Assembly: GCA_003139095.1 (NCBI GenBank)
Contig: PLHW01000069.1
Span: forward strand, 1-64,000
Reading direction: 5' to 3'
DNA length: 64,000 nt
Source: Acidobacteriaceae bacterium
Lineage (GTDB): Bacteria; Acidobacteriota; Terriglobia; Terriglobales; Acidobacteriaceae
A model generated the notes under the pieces. That model did not search any database and was not told the DNA's origin. It saw only the letters and a list, made by a program, of their open reading frames with translations. This document shows positions 1 to 8,804 of the stretch, in pieces. The number at the start of each line of letters is the position of its first letter. Position 1 is the stretch's first letter. Position numbers and translations under genes: made by a program.

Positions 1-258
1 CGCGGCGTCGATGGCCATCGCGTTTTTTCTTTCCCTGATCTGATTGCTCCCTATGCCGGCACGATGACGGCCGTTTATGGCTGGTATCCGGGCCGCTACG
101 ATTACAAGGACGCCTTTCGAATGGGCAACGACAGCATACTGGTATATGCAGGCGCAAACATCTCGCTTGAATTTCTCTATAGCGGACCTCATTCGTTGCT
201 TTCTCGCATGCACCTCAACGATGCGCACGGAGCGCCCGAATCGGGCTCACATCCATGA
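1..258 (+). CDS. C-terminal end of an unrecognised protein (partial)
   Basis: The frame is open from the first base and ends in TGA at 256-258, so this is the last 85 codons of a gene that starts outside the window. The visible tail is rich in Tyr, Gly and aromatic residues (for example AVYGWYPGRYDYKDAFRMG), as in some outer-membrane or periplasmic proteins, but I do not recognise the family. Its stop overlaps the ATG of the MlaE-like permease by an ATGA junction, so it is probably the first visible member of that lipid-transport operon. Only the C-terminus can be judged. Confidence 0.6.
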   Translation, partial: RGVDGHRVFSFPDLIAPYAGTMTAVYGWYPGRYDYKDAFRMGNDSILVYAGANISLEFLYSGPHSLLSRMHLNDAHGAPESGSHP

Positions 259-1106
259 TCGACGGGAAATTCAGCACGGTCGCAGGCGTGGAACCTCCGC
301 TTCCGGGGCCGCGGCCTTCATCCATGTTCCCCCTAGTGAGTTCCTCTCTTGGACTGATCAACAAGTTTCTCGAGTGGTTCGGGGACCTGGGCGTGTTTTT
401 CTGGCGAGTTGTGCGCGCTGCATTGACGCCGCCGTTTGAGTTCCGCGAATTGTATCGGCAACTCGACGAGATCGGATCCATGTCATTGCCGCTGGTTGCC
501 TTGGCTGGCGCCGCTACCGGAGTTGTGCTTTCCCTGGAGGCCCGCTACAGCCTGACTCGGTTTGGGGCAAAGTCGTTGCTTCCCGCCGCTATCGTGTTCT
601 CCGTTATTCACGAGACTGGGCCGATCATCACCGGCCTGGTAGTGAGTGGTCGAGTAGGCGCTGGCATCGGCGCGGAGTTGGCATCGATGAAAGTAACCGA
701 ACAGATCGATGCCATCGAGGCATCTGCGGTGAACCCATACAGGCTGCTGGCAGCGCCCCGCATCCTGGCTTGCATCCTCATGCTGCCACTACTGACCCTC
801 GCTGCCGACGCATCCGGTTTGCTGATGGGCTGGGTGGCGCAAGCCCTGGTTGAGCCGCTCTCGCTACGTCAGTTCATCACTGCTGGTTTTAAGGGCGCTG
901 ATTTCAACGATTTCCTGCCGCCCACACTCAAGACCATGGTGTTTGGGCTGATCATCGGTCTGATCGCGTGTTTTCAGGGAATGCGTACACAAGGAGGCGC
1001 GGCGGGCGTGGGCCGTGCAGCTACGAGTTCGGTAGTTTTGTCCTCGCTATTCGTGATCCTGGCCGATGTCGTGCTCGTGAAAATCATCCTCATATTTTTC
1101 CCGTGA
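255..1106 (+). CDS. mlaE: MlaE-family ABC transporter permease
   Basis: Inner-membrane permease of an MCE (Mla-type) ABC transporter, which moves phospholipid or other lipids between membranes. The 283-residue protein has the MlaE core from about residue 75 on, with five or six hydrophobic segments, the conserved stretch HETGPIITGLVVSGRVGAGI and the E-L-A-S-M-K-V-T-E-Q-I-D-A signature. The start at 255 overlaps the previous stop (ATGA); ATG 324 is an alternative that removes a Pro-rich 23-residue leader. It is followed by its ATPase after 12 bases and by the MCE-domain protein, the usual order of such operons. The substrate cannot be read from the sequence. Confidence 0.93.
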   Translation: MIDGKFSTVAGVEPPLPGPRPSSMFPLVSSSLGLINKFLEWFGDLGVFFWRVVRAALTPPFEFRELYRQLDEIGSMSLPLVALAGAATGVVLSLEARYSLTRFGAKSLLPAAIVFSVIHETGPIITGLVVSGRVGAGIGAELASMKVTEQIDAIEASAVNPYRLLAAPRILACILMLPLLTLAADASGLLMGWVAQALVEPLSLRQFITAGFKGADFNDFLPPTLKTMVFGLIIGLIACFQGMRTQGGAAGVGRAATSSVVLSSLFVILADVVLVKIILIFFP

Positions 1107-1118
1107 CGTTTTGATGCA

Positions 1119-1925
1119 ATGAGTCGCGAAACAACTATGGACACAATCGATCAAATCGCGATGAAGCTGGATGAAGCCGAGAAAAGCGGCAGTGCGCCCA
1201 CTATCGCCGTCGAGGACTTGCATAAGTCCTTCGGAGCTCAAAAGGTCTTGAACGGGATCAGCCTGTGCGTGAGACGCGGTGAGACCCTGGCAGTGCTAGG
1301 GCGCAGTGGAACGGGTAAGAGCGTATTGCTGCGGCTCATCATCGGCCTGGAGAAGGCTGACTCGGGATCGGTTCGCATCCACGGTCAAGATATCACCGGC
1401 CTGAGTCTCGATCAGCTAGGCGAAATCAGAATGAAAATGGGATTTTTGTTCCAGCACGCCGCGCTTTACGATTCGCTCACCGTCGAGCAGAACGTAATGT
1501 TTCCCCTGCAGCACCATAAGAAGGAGATGTCGACGTCTGACCAGAGCAACCTGGTCAGGCAACTACTGGCGGAAGTGGGCATGGAAAGCCATTTGGAGAA
1601 GTTGCCTTCGGATATTTCTGGAGGCATGCAGAAACGAGTTGGACTGGCACGCGCTCTGGCTTTGGAGCCGGATATTCTGTTGCTCGACGAACCTACCGCT
1701 GGTCTCGACCCGATCAGCGCCGGGGAGATCGATGATCTGATCCTCAAGCTTCAGGAAGAACATCACATGGCGTCCATCGTCGTGACTCACGATCTGCACA
1801 GCGCGAAGGCGATTGCGGATCGTCTGGCCCTGCTCAATGAAGGAACGGTTGTGATCGAGGGCAGCTTTGAAGAACTCCAGAAAAGCGACATCGAATTTGT
1901 TCGGCAATTTCTAGGGCATTCGTAG
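1119..1925 (+). CDS. mlaF: MlaF-family ABC transporter ATPase
   Basis: Cytoplasmic ATPase that powers the MlaE-type permease just upstream. All ABC motifs are present in 268 residues: Walker A GRSGTGKS (61-68), Q-loop FLFQHAAL, signature SGGMQKR (from 167), Walker B LLLDEP (187-192) and H-loop VVTHD (His 224). The glutamine after the Q-loop Phe and the SGGMQKR signature are typical of the Mla/Ttg2A branch. The start at 1119 gives a 30-residue leader before the ABC core; ATG 1137 is an equally possible start. The MCE gene follows 8 bases after the stop, so the three genes are surely co-transcribed. Confidence 0.94.
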   Translation: MSRETTMDTIDQIAMKLDEAEKSGSAPTIAVEDLHKSFGAQKVLNGISLCVRRGETLAVLGRSGTGKSVLLRLIIGLEKADSGSVRIHGQDITGLSLDQLGEIRMKMGFLFQHAALYDSLTVEQNVMFPLQHHKKEMSTSDQSNLVRQLLAEVGMESHLEKLPSDISGGMQKRVGLARALALEPDILLLDEPTAGLDPISAGEIDDLILKLQEEHHMASIVVTHDLHSAKAIADRLALLNEGTVVIEGSFEELQKSDIEFVRQFLGHS

Positions 1926-1933
1926 GAGGGCAT

Positions 1934-3130
1934 ATGTCGAGAGCGGCGCGGTTGGGAGCATTTATCGTTGCGACACTGGCAATTCTGATAGCCGGTATCT
2001 TCATTATCGGGAGCAAGCAGTATCTTTTCAGCTCGACGTACCAATTGAAGGCGCAATTCGACAATGTGGCGGGCCTAGATGCGGGAGGCGATGTGCGTGT
2101 GGGCGGTGTTCACAGTGGAACGGTGAGCAGCATCGTGTTGCCCCACAAGCCGGGTGAAAAGGTCACGGTAGTCATGGATCTCGGCAAGTCGACGCACGAG
2201 ATCATCAAACAAGACTCCGTGGCCACAATTGAAACTGAAGGCTTGTTGGGAAACCAGTATCTGGCGATCTCGTTTGGATCAGCGGGGAAAGGCGATGTGA
2301 GGAATGGCGACACCATCGCTAGCGTACCGCCACTCGAGATGGCGGACCTGCTTAAGAAGACGAGCGACATTCTGGATAGCAGCCAGCAAGCCATCCAGAA
2401 CACAACTCGGGCGACGTCCCATCTGGACTCAATCAGCGCCAAGATCGATTCCGGGCAGGGAACAGCAGGAGCGTTGGTCAATGACAAACAGCTCTATACC
2501 AACCTGGAACAGACGACGATCTCAATGCGTGACACGATGGTTCAGGCACAAACAGGAGTCACTGACTTCCAGGAGAATATGGAAGCCCTGAAGCACAACT
2601 TCTTCTTGCGAGGGTATTTCAAGAAGCGCGGCTACGAAGATTCGGCCGAGCTGGCGCAAAACGAGATCGAACGGCTGCCGCAGAGCACGACGATAAAGGA
2701 GTTCACCTACTCAGCGAAGCAACTCTTCGATAAGCAAGATTCGGCCAAGCTTAAGAACCAGAAATCTCTAAACGCAGGCGGCGAGTTTCTTGCCAATAGC
2801 CAGTTTGGGTTTGCCGTGATCGTGGCGTCCGCGGGCATGGAAGGCGATACTCAGAAGGACTTGGTACTAACCGAAGCGCGGGCCATGGTTGTGCGTGAGT
2901 ATCTGGTGGAGAACTTCGGGTTCGACGACAGTCAGCTTAAGACTCTGGGAGTAGGAAAGCAGGCGGACGCAGGTTCGGATGCCGGCTGGGGTACGGTGCA
3001 AATTCTTATCTATCCAGAGGGGACCGAGGTACCGCCGAATAAGCACGAGCCGGCGGCGGGTATCGCATCTAAAACAACCTCCGAGCAACCGGTCCAGGTC
3101 TCGCCGACAGCAACCCTGAAACCACAGTAG
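1934..3130 (+). CDS. MCE (MlaD-like) lipid-binding protein with OmpA-like C-terminal domain
   Basis: Substrate-binding MCE subunit of the upstream ABC transporter, with an extra domain. Residues about 7-29 form one membrane anchor, about 38-115 the MCE fold (FDNVAGLDAGGDVRVGGV is the core signature), about 135-215 a helical region, and about 255-370 an OmpA-like domain (EARAMVVREYLVENFGF followed by LGVGKQ). MCE proteins usually end after the helix; a peptidoglycan-binding-type OmpA module would let this protein bridge inner membrane and cell wall. A strong ribosome site (AGGAGG, 1925-1930) precedes ATG 1934. The OmpA part lacks a textbook D-x(10)-L-x-x-R-R core, so its binding role is inferred. 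Confidence 0.88.
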   Translation: MSRAARLGAFIVATLAILIAGIFIIGSKQYLFSSTYQLKAQFDNVAGLDAGGDVRVGGVHSGTVSSIVLPHKPGEKVTVVMDLGKSTHEIIKQDSVATIETEGLLGNQYLAISFGSAGKGDVRNGDTIASVPPLEMADLLKKTSDILDSSQQAIQNTTRATSHLDSISAKIDSGQGTAGALVNDKQLYTNLEQTTISMRDTMVQAQTGVTDFQENMEALKHNFFLRGYFKKRGYEDSAELAQNEIERLPQSTTIKEFTYSAKQLFDKQDSAKLKNQKSLNAGGEFLANSQFGFAVIVASAGMEGDTQKDLVLTEARAMVVREYLVENFGFDDSQLKTLGVGKQADAGSDAGWGTVQILIYPEGTEVPPNKHEPAAGIASKTTSEQPVQVSPTATLKPQ

Positions 3131-3549
3131 TGGCCGCCAAGACCGAAGTCTATGGTTCCTCTCAGGTTCGACGCCCTTTTGCGAATTTAGGGAAGGTCTG
3201 ATTAAGTGTTCGAGGGCGAGTTGGGCTCCATTTGGGATGTCGGCCCTCAGCGGCTAAAGCCGCATATTTGGCGGACTCCAGCGGCACGGCTGAAGCCGTG
3301 CCCCACCCAAAGCTATCCAACGACGAAGTTAATCAGAGTTTCCCTAGAAAGTCCTCCCTGGTCACAGCTTGCTGTGCCATAACTCACTGCATTCTTCCCA
3401 ATGAGAGTTCTATCCTGCGTTGCGGTTTCCTCGCGCAAACGCGCGAGGGTCAGTGTGTCTGTTGACAGCTTCGGTTCACAGGCGGTGCGTGAACTGACGT
3501 GGCGAGAATCCTGGTTCATTCGCGGCATTCGTTAAGAGGAAAGGTCATC
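3131..3549 (+). other. Intergenic region with an imperfect-palindrome repeat
   Basis: About 420 bases without a convincing gene between the Mla operon and the secreted Asp-box protein. Short open frames here (for example 3232-3465) read through palindromic repeats and lack ribosome sites. The promoter of the downstream gene must lie here; AAGAGGAAAGG (3534-3544) is its ribosome site. Confidence 0.6.
3251..3308. repeat. Paired palindromes of the 'GGCTAAAGCCG / GCACGGCTGAAGCCGTGC' type
   Basis: Two neighbouring palindromes: CGGCTAAAGCCG at 3251-3262 and GCACGGCTGAAGCCGTGC at 3284-3301, the second running into CCCACCC. The arrangement looks like a dispersed REP-type intergenic element, and its GTGCCCCACCC edge resembles the GGGTGCCCCAC edge of the two stem-loop elements at 10385 and 18970. 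Its function is unknown. Confidence 0.65.
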
Positions 3550-5679
3550 ATGTCAGCTTCAAAAATCTCTCTCAAAATCTCACTGTGCGTGGTCTTTGTT
3601 CTCGCCGCGCTAGTTGTCGTTTCCATCTCAACTGCGGTTGCGCAAACCCCGGCCGCAAGCAAGAACGTGCAATGGGTTTCCATTGGTCCCCGGGATGCCG
3701 GGACCTGGGGAGGCAAGGCGAACGCCTTCGCCTATGTGCAGTCGAATCCAAAAACCATGTATCTCGGAGGCGGGTGGGGGAACACTCCGAGGGAATCGCC
3801 GTCGCAGATGGGCATCTATCGCACCACCAATGGGGGCAAGAAGTGGACCGCCGCGAACAAGGGGCTTACCAGCTCGGATGGAACCATCTCATCGGTCGTA
3901 AACGGGCTGTGGCTGGATCAGAACAACCCGTCGGTCGTGCTGGCGTCGACCGAGTTCGGGGGAACATTCAAATCCACCGATGGCGGCAGCGCCTGGAAGA
4001 ATGTGGACCCCTCGGAGTCAACGCAATTCTCACTGGTGGGTTCGGTACTGTACCTGGCCAGCAGCAAGGGAGTGCTGCAGTCCACCGATGACGGCAGCAC
4101 ATGGACGGTGTCGCTGGCTCTGACCGATGGTGCGACTACGGTAATCACGGCGGCCGGCGTCACCTACGCGGGATCGACTGACGGCGACGTCTACCAGCTC
4201 AATGGTTCTTCGTGGACGAAGCTGGGGCATCCCGGAACGGGTGCAATCCATGAACTGGCCGTGGATCCATTCAATACCAAAGTGGTGTACGCGAGTGTGG
4301 ACGATCAAAGCGCCTGGAACCAGTGTCCGCACGCGTCCGTAGATGGCGGTAACACGTGGGTTGCGGTGAATTGCAATCTGTTCTCGATCGGCTCGCAGAC
4401 CATCGCTTTCAGCAATGTGACTCAACACCGGCTGTTCGTAGGCGATGACGGCAGCGGATGTATTCTCTATTTCACGGGCGATGGAAACCCGAACCCAACC
4501 CTTAACTGCGGCGTTACGTACGATGGCACGGATATTAGATACGTTATACCGGTGCCAGGCAACTCAAAGACCGACGATGCCTGCTATATCTTGCAGGACC
4601 AAGGGTTGTACTATGCGCCGACCTGCAGCTCCGGCAATGCGCCCTTGCTGACTCCGAGCATGAACAATACCCTGGTTTACGATGTGGCGGTCTCGCCCGA
4701 CGGCAAGAATGTTGAGGCGACGCTGCAAGACAATGACTCGACTTCCAGCCAGGATGGCGGCAAAACATGGCCGGTAAGCGGCCCGGCCGGGGAGGGTGCA
4801 GAAGCCCGATATCATCCGGACAACTCCGGCTATTGCTACGTCGCTCACCCCGACGAGGGGCTGTATGTCTCGAAAGACGGCTGCAAGACGTGGAGCATGG
4901 GCACGTACACGGGCATCGAATCGGTCACGTTTGACCCCTCGAATGCCGAGAACCTGTACGCAGTGACGGGAGAATCAAACGGAAATCCGGTCGTGTCGGA
5001 AAGCACCAACAAGGGGATGAGTTGGAGCGGCGCCGGCTGGAAGTTCACTAACCCTTACCAGGTAGCGGTGGCGCCGAGCGATGCGCAGAGCATCGTGGTG
5101 GCGACCGGTACATCGTCTACTCCGTCACAGTTGTACTATAGCCATGATGGTGGCAAAACCTGGACCCAATCCAGCGGATTGCCGACTACGCAGCCCCTGG
5201 CGGAGATGTGGTTCCCGACGCACCGCTTCTTTGCCGCTTTTGATCCGCTTGATGCGAAGACCGTCTTGCTGTCGGATCACGATCCCTCGACGGACAACGT
5301 GCTGATCTACAGTAGTGCGGACGGCGGTCAGACCTTCACACTCGTCAACACCTTCGTGCAGCCGGTTGGACAACGACAGTGGCCACACCTGCTCCGGCCC
5401 AAGGAGGAACGCAATCCGCACAAGGATTCGTTCTACTATGCCACCCGGTTTTACGCGAATCGGGTGGTGTTTAATCCCACACCAAAAAGCGGCAATCCTG
5501 ATGTGGTGGTAACCACGCGATTCGGAGCATTCCTGTCGGCGGACTTGGGCACGACGTGGACGAGGATCGACACGACCGCAGTTCCGCATCACTTTATCGG
5601 GGCGGCTTGGGCGCAGGGGTATGTCTACCTCGCCAGCTTCGGTGAAGGCGTTATCAAAAGCAAGAAGCCGCTTCAGTAA
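3550..5679 (+). CDS. Secreted Asp-box (BNR/sortilin-like) beta-propeller protein
   Basis: A 709-residue exported protein. ATG 3550 was chosen over the earlier GTG 3499 because AAGAGGAAAGG lies just ahead of it and a classical signal peptide follows (Lys, then a 20-residue hydrophobic core ending in AVAQ). The mature part carries about ten Asp-box motifs of the S-x-D-x-G-x-T-W type (STDGGSAW, STDDGSTW, SVDGGNTW, SQDGGKTW, SHDGGKTW, SADGGQTF and others), the hallmark of multi-bladed propellers in sialidase/VPS10-like proteins. No catalytic residues can be assigned, so binding or a glycosidase role are both open. It stands alone, followed by a hairpin at 5691. Confidence 0.85.
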   Translation: MSASKISLKISLCVVFVLAALVVVSISTAVAQTPAASKNVQWVSIGPRDAGTWGGKANAFAYVQSNPKTMYLGGGWGNTPRESPSQMGIYRTTNGGKKWTAANKGLTSSDGTISSVVNGLWLDQNNPSVVLASTEFGGTFKSTDGGSAWKNVDPSESTQFSLVGSVLYLASSKGVLQSTDDGSTWTVSLALTDGATTVITAAGVTYAGSTDGDVYQLNGSSWTKLGHPGTGAIHELAVDPFNTKVVYASVDDQSAWNQCPHASVDGGNTWVAVNCNLFSIGSQTIAFSNVTQHRLFVGDDGSGCILYFTGDGNPNPTLNCGVTYDGTDIRYVIPVPGNSKTDDACYILQDQGLYYAPTCSSGNAPLLTPSMNNTLVYDVAVSPDGKNVEATLQDNDSTSSQDGGKTWPVSGPAGEGAEARYHPDNSGYCYVAHPDEGLYVSKDGCKTWSMGTYTGIESVTFDPSNAENLYAVTGESNGNPVVSESTNKGMSWSGAGWKFTNPYQVAVAPSDAQSIVVATGTSSTPSQLYYSHDGGKTWTQSSGLPTTQPLAEMWFPTHRFFAAFDPLDAKTVLLSDHDPSTDNVLIYSSADGGQTFTLVNTFVQPVGQRQWPHLLRPKEERNPHKDSFYYATRFYANRVVFNPTPKSGNPDVVVTTRFGAFLSADLGTTWTRIDTTAVPHHFIGAAWAQGYVYLASFGEGVIKSKKPLQ

Positions 5680-5690
5680 TAGCGCTGCGG

Positions 5691-5714
5691 AGGGGCCCTG
5701 ACGCCAGGGCCCTT
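5691..5714 (+). terminator. Probable terminator hairpin after the Asp-box protein
   Basis: GGGCCCTG and CAGGGCCC (5693-5700 and 5705-5712) form a perfect 8-bp stem with a 4-base loop, extendable by a G-T and an A-T pair. It lies 12 bases after the stop codon. There is only a weak T stretch afterwards, so intrinsic termination is likely but not certain. Confidence 0.55.
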
Positions 5715-6031
5715 CCCATCACGGACTTTTTCAACAGCCACGGGATATTACGCCAAGTGAGGCGCATCATTTCCGTCTGTCCGGCATGTCCCAACCCCGG
5801 AACCTCCATCGCGTTCGGCCAGGCCTCCGGCTGCTCGCCGTTCTGTCACCTGCCGATGTGAACTGTGTCACTGAATTTTGGTTGGCTTGTTGTTTAGAGT
5901 GTGGCCCGGGCAATTCTTGTTTGCTCGCTTGCACTGTTCGGCCAAAACCCTCGGCCGCAAGCTCAAGGCCACCGTCCGGCAGTTGGTTCTTGGCTTCTCC
6001 CCAGAGGATCAAACCAGGAGGATTCTTTTAA
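5715..6031 (+). other. Intergenic region upstream of the G1-peptidase-like gene
   Basis: About 320 bases with no supported gene. The small frames on either strand (5767-6031) are mirror images without ribosome sites. A strong site AGGAGG (6018-6023) near its end serves the next gene, so the region should hold that gene's promoter. Confidence 0.5.
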
Positions 6032-7342
6032 ATGCGAACTAAAATCTGTGCTGCGCTCGTGACGCTCGCAGTCATGAGCTTTTGCTTAACCTTCCTTGCA
6101 TCCACCATGGCATACGCTCAGGCGCCGGCGGGACAGCACCGTCCTGCGGGCGTACCAAACGATTATGTGATCACTCCGTTCGGCTACTTCCATCCATCCT
6201 GTGTCTTGCGCCTGGCGGAAGGAGAGACTTTTGTGGCGGACGGACGTGCCCTGCAACATGCGGATGGATCTCTGGAGAACATCCCGGCTTGCGAGCATCC
6301 GCATTATGCGGCCAGCGGAGCGATTGTAGCCGCAGGCGCCAGAAAAGTAGAGCCCCCGACCATCAACGGCTGGGTTGAATCCGCCAGTGTCATCACCAGT
6401 AGCTCGTACGGCGAAATTGTTGCATCCTGGACCGTGCCGCCCGCGCCGACTTCCCGCAACGGCGAGGTCGTGTATTTCTTCCCCGGCATGCAGGACAGCA
6501 ACGACGTGGTCAGCATTATTCAGCCTGTGCTCGGGTGGAATATGGACGATACGAATACACCGTGGACGATTGCCAGCTGGAACTGCTGCCCCAGCGGGAT
6601 TACGGTGGAGAGCAACCCGGTCAATGTCAGCCCGGGCGATACGATTGAAGGCACAGTCATCTCTACCTGTAGCGCCGGAACGAAATCCTGCCCCACGTGG
6701 AACATTACAACCGCCGATGAGACCACGGGTGGCAGCACGACGTTGGGCAATACTCCCAGTGAAGGGCAGACCTTCAATTGGGCGTTCGGCGGCGTATTGG
6801 AGGCCTACAATATTTCGCAATGCAGCGATTACCCGCCCAATGCCTCGCTCGCTTTCTCCAGCATCGCTCTGTATGACTATAACTTCGACCAGATCTCGAA
6901 TCCGGGCTGGTCGATCAATTACTGGGCCCAGGGCGGATCCCCACAATGCAACTACCTCGTACAGACGGCGGCCACGGAGGTGACACTCAACTACGGCACC
7001 AGCGGACCGGTCGTCAGCCTCTCACCAACGTCGCTGAAGTGGGGTAAGGTGGCCGTGGGCACTACAAGCGGGGCGAAGAAGGTCACGCTTACCAACACCG
7101 GAAGCGGGACGGTGGACATCACCAGCATTGCCACCAGCGGCGACTTTGCGCTCGCGACAGTCAAAGCGACGAAGCTGGTAACTCCCTGCGTCAACGGCGG
7201 AACGGTGGCTGCTGGCGCCAGTTGCGAAATCAAAGTCACTTTCACGCCGACGCAGAAGGGAACCCGCACTGGCAGTGTCAGCTTTACCGATAATGCGGCC
7301 GGCAGCCCACAGAGTGTCGCTCTAACGGGGACGGGCAAGTAA
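6032..7342 (+). CDS. Secreted G1-peptidase-like protein with choice-of-anchor-D domain
   Basis: A 436-residue exported protein: signal peptide at 1-30 (cleavage near AYAQA), a middle beta-rich domain (about 110-315) and a C-terminal Ig-like domain (about 325-435) of the ASPM/SPD-2/Hydin 'choice-of-anchor D' type (TLTNTGSGTVDITSI, ASCEIKVTFTPTQKGTRTG). The middle part, with NGWVESASV, IVASWTVP and a later FPGMQ, resembles the eqolisin (peptidase G1) fold, where Gln and Glu are catalytic; I cannot prove that both are present. Eight or more cysteines suggest disulphides. Ribosome site AGGAGG precedes the ATG, and a strong terminator follows at 7367, so it is monocistronic. Confidence 0.75.
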   Translation: MRTKICAALVTLAVMSFCLTFLASTMAYAQAPAGQHRPAGVPNDYVITPFGYFHPSCVLRLAEGETFVADGRALQHADGSLENIPACEHPHYAASGAIVAAGARKVEPPTINGWVESASVITSSSYGEIVASWTVPPAPTSRNGEVVYFFPGMQDSNDVVSIIQPVLGWNMDDTNTPWTIASWNCCPSGITVESNPVNVSPGDTIEGTVISTCSAGTKSCPTWNITTADETTGGSTTLGNTPSEGQTFNWAFGGVLEAYNISQCSDYPPNASLAFSSIALYDYNFDQISNPGWSINYWAQGGSPQCNYLVQTAATEVTLNYGTSGPVVSLSPTSLKWGKVAVGTTSGAKKVTLTNTGSGTVDITSIATSGDFALATVKATKLVTPCVNGGTVAAGASCEIKVTFTPTQKGTRTGSVSFTDNAAGSPQSVALTGTGK

Positions 7343-7366
7343 GTTCAAACGACGAGCCGAATCGAT

Positions 7367-7394
7367 GGGCGGGACCTCGCTCCCGCCCTTTTTT
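7367..7394 (+). terminator. Rho-independent terminator
   Basis: GGGCGGGA (7367-7374), loop of six, TCCCGCCC (7381-7388), then TTTTTT. It lies 25 bases after the stop of the G1-peptidase-like gene. Confidence 0.9.
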
Positions 7395-7720
7395 GATGTC
7401 TCGAAAAGTTTTTGCGCCTGCCTGCGGCAGATCCCGGCGTTCTTCCCCGATGCGCAGTATTTTTGCCAACTTGGGAATTGCCAGGCTGTCTCCGTCACTT
7501 TTCTTCGACGCCCCAGTCGAACAGCAGTACAATTCGGGCTGTACATTCTCTCGCCTCTCCGAAGAGCACCCTGCTCGTTGAGACGCACACCCCCTGAGGC
7601 GAGGGCATCCACACTTCACACGCTTTGTATTGGAACGTTTCGTCACGGGAGGACCTAATGACCTACCTACACAGTTCATCGAAACGTCTTACGCAGCATT
7701 CACAATGGGGAGAAAAATCA
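7395..7720 (+). other. Intergenic region upstream of the two-repeat secreted protein
   Basis: About 325 bases. The open frame of the next gene extends back to 7625, but the added residues look random and the signal peptide begins only at 7721. Other frames here are overlapping shadows of one another. I see no supported gene; a promoter is expected. Confidence 0.5.
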
Positions 7721-8467
7721 ATGAATTTCCTAAGAATGAGCTCAATCGTTTTGCTTTTTGTGGCCATCTTCGCAGTCGGTTCCGCGTCCGCCGCAAGTTG
7801 CTCCGACGCCACGCTCAAGGGAGTGTACGGTTTTGTTTCTTCAGGGTTCGGTGGCGACGGAACGCCCAGGGCCCTTGTCTCCCAGTTCACAGCTGACGGC
7901 AAGGGAAATCTTAGCGGAACGGGAACTAAGAGTAAGGACGGAACAATCGTGACGGGTACTGTCACCGGCACGTATTCGGTTGCGAAGAACTGCACCGGGA
8001 GCGTGACGTTTACTGACCAGGACGGCGAAGTCAGAGACGGCAACTTTGTTTTTGACAACGGTAATAAGGGTTGGCAGGGTATCCGAACCGATAGCGGCCG
8101 CGTGATTTCCGGTTTTGCTCTCGCAGAGGGGGCTGCAGTGTGCGGAGAAAACGGGAAGAAACAAACCTTTGCCGCCAATCTGAACGGGTACGTCATCAAC
8201 GTGGGTCCGGTGGCCTATGTCGAGCAAGTGATTCTGGACGGTAAGGGAAACGTTTCCGGCAACGGGACTTTCAGCCTAGCCGGCGCGATTTACACGGTTC
8301 CAATTACCGGCACGTACACGGAAAATGCCGGCTGCACCGGAAGCGCGCAGATTACGCCTCAGGGATATAGCACGTTGAATTTCAATTTTGTTGTGGTCAA
8401 CGTCGGAAAGGAAATCCTGCTGGTCGAGACTGACACAGGCACCATCGTCTCCGGAACCATGCAGTAG
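7721..8467 (+). CDS. Secreted beta-rich protein with two tandem repeats
   Basis: A 248-residue protein with a clear signal peptide (MNFLRMSSIVLLFVAIFAVG, cleavage after SASAA). ATG 7721 is preferred to the upstream 7625 start because of the signal peptide and the GGGGAG ahead of it. The mature part holds two similar halves of about 110 residues: each begins with a Cys and an Y-G/Y-V turn, passes through G-K-G-N-(L/V)-S-G-x-G, T-G-T-Y, (N/G)C-T-G-(S)-x and ends with a hydrophobic strand before SG. I know this pattern from secreted hypothetical proteins of Acidobacteriota but no function is established. Confidence 0.8.
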   Translation: MNFLRMSSIVLLFVAIFAVGSASAASCSDATLKGVYGFVSSGFGGDGTPRALVSQFTADGKGNLSGTGTKSKDGTIVTGTVTGTYSVAKNCTGSVTFTDQDGEVRDGNFVFDNGNKGWQGIRTDSGRVISGFALAEGAAVCGENGKKQTFAANLNGYVINVGPVAYVEQVILDGKGNVSGNGTFSLAGAIYTVPITGTYTENAGCTGSAQITPQGYSTLNFNFVVVNVGKEILLVETDTGTIVSGTMQ

Positions 8468-8804
8468 TAGTGCCTGGGATGATCGTAGGGGAGGTGCCTG
8501 CAAAACGCCAGGGCCTGCGGTAATGCCCAAGATGTCCCCTTGGAGCGCAACATGATTTCAAGCTGGATTGAGACCTAAGACAAATCGCAACCAATCAGTG
8601 TGCCGCCCGATCCTTGGGCGGCTTTTCTTTTGCGTCACCCCGCGACGGTTGCCCCATGACTGACGCTATTAGCAATCACACTCATGGGCCCCTCCGAGTA
8701 GGCGAGGCCCGGCCTTGGCCCGCGCGCTTACAAGGGAAAACGTTTCTAACGGGATCGCATTAGCCCGGAGTTAGCGGGGCATCGCTATCGTTGTTATATG
8801 GGGG
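8468..8804. other. Convergent intergenic region between the secreted protein and nuoN
   Basis: About 340 bases between two genes that point toward each other. It contains the + strand terminator at 8602-8630. I see no minus-strand terminator for the complex I genes; GC-rich inverted segments near 8700-8730 are not followed by T runs in that direction. Confidence 0.5.
8602..8630 (+). terminator. Rho-independent terminator
   Basis: GCCGCCC (8602-8608), loop, GGGCGGC (8616-8622), followed by TTTTCTTT. It lies about 135 bases after the two-repeat secreted protein gene. Confidence 0.8.

Noticed and set aside
3232-3465. 77-codon frame after the Mla operon
   Set aside because: Runs through a palindromic repeat and encodes its translated copies; no ribosome site.
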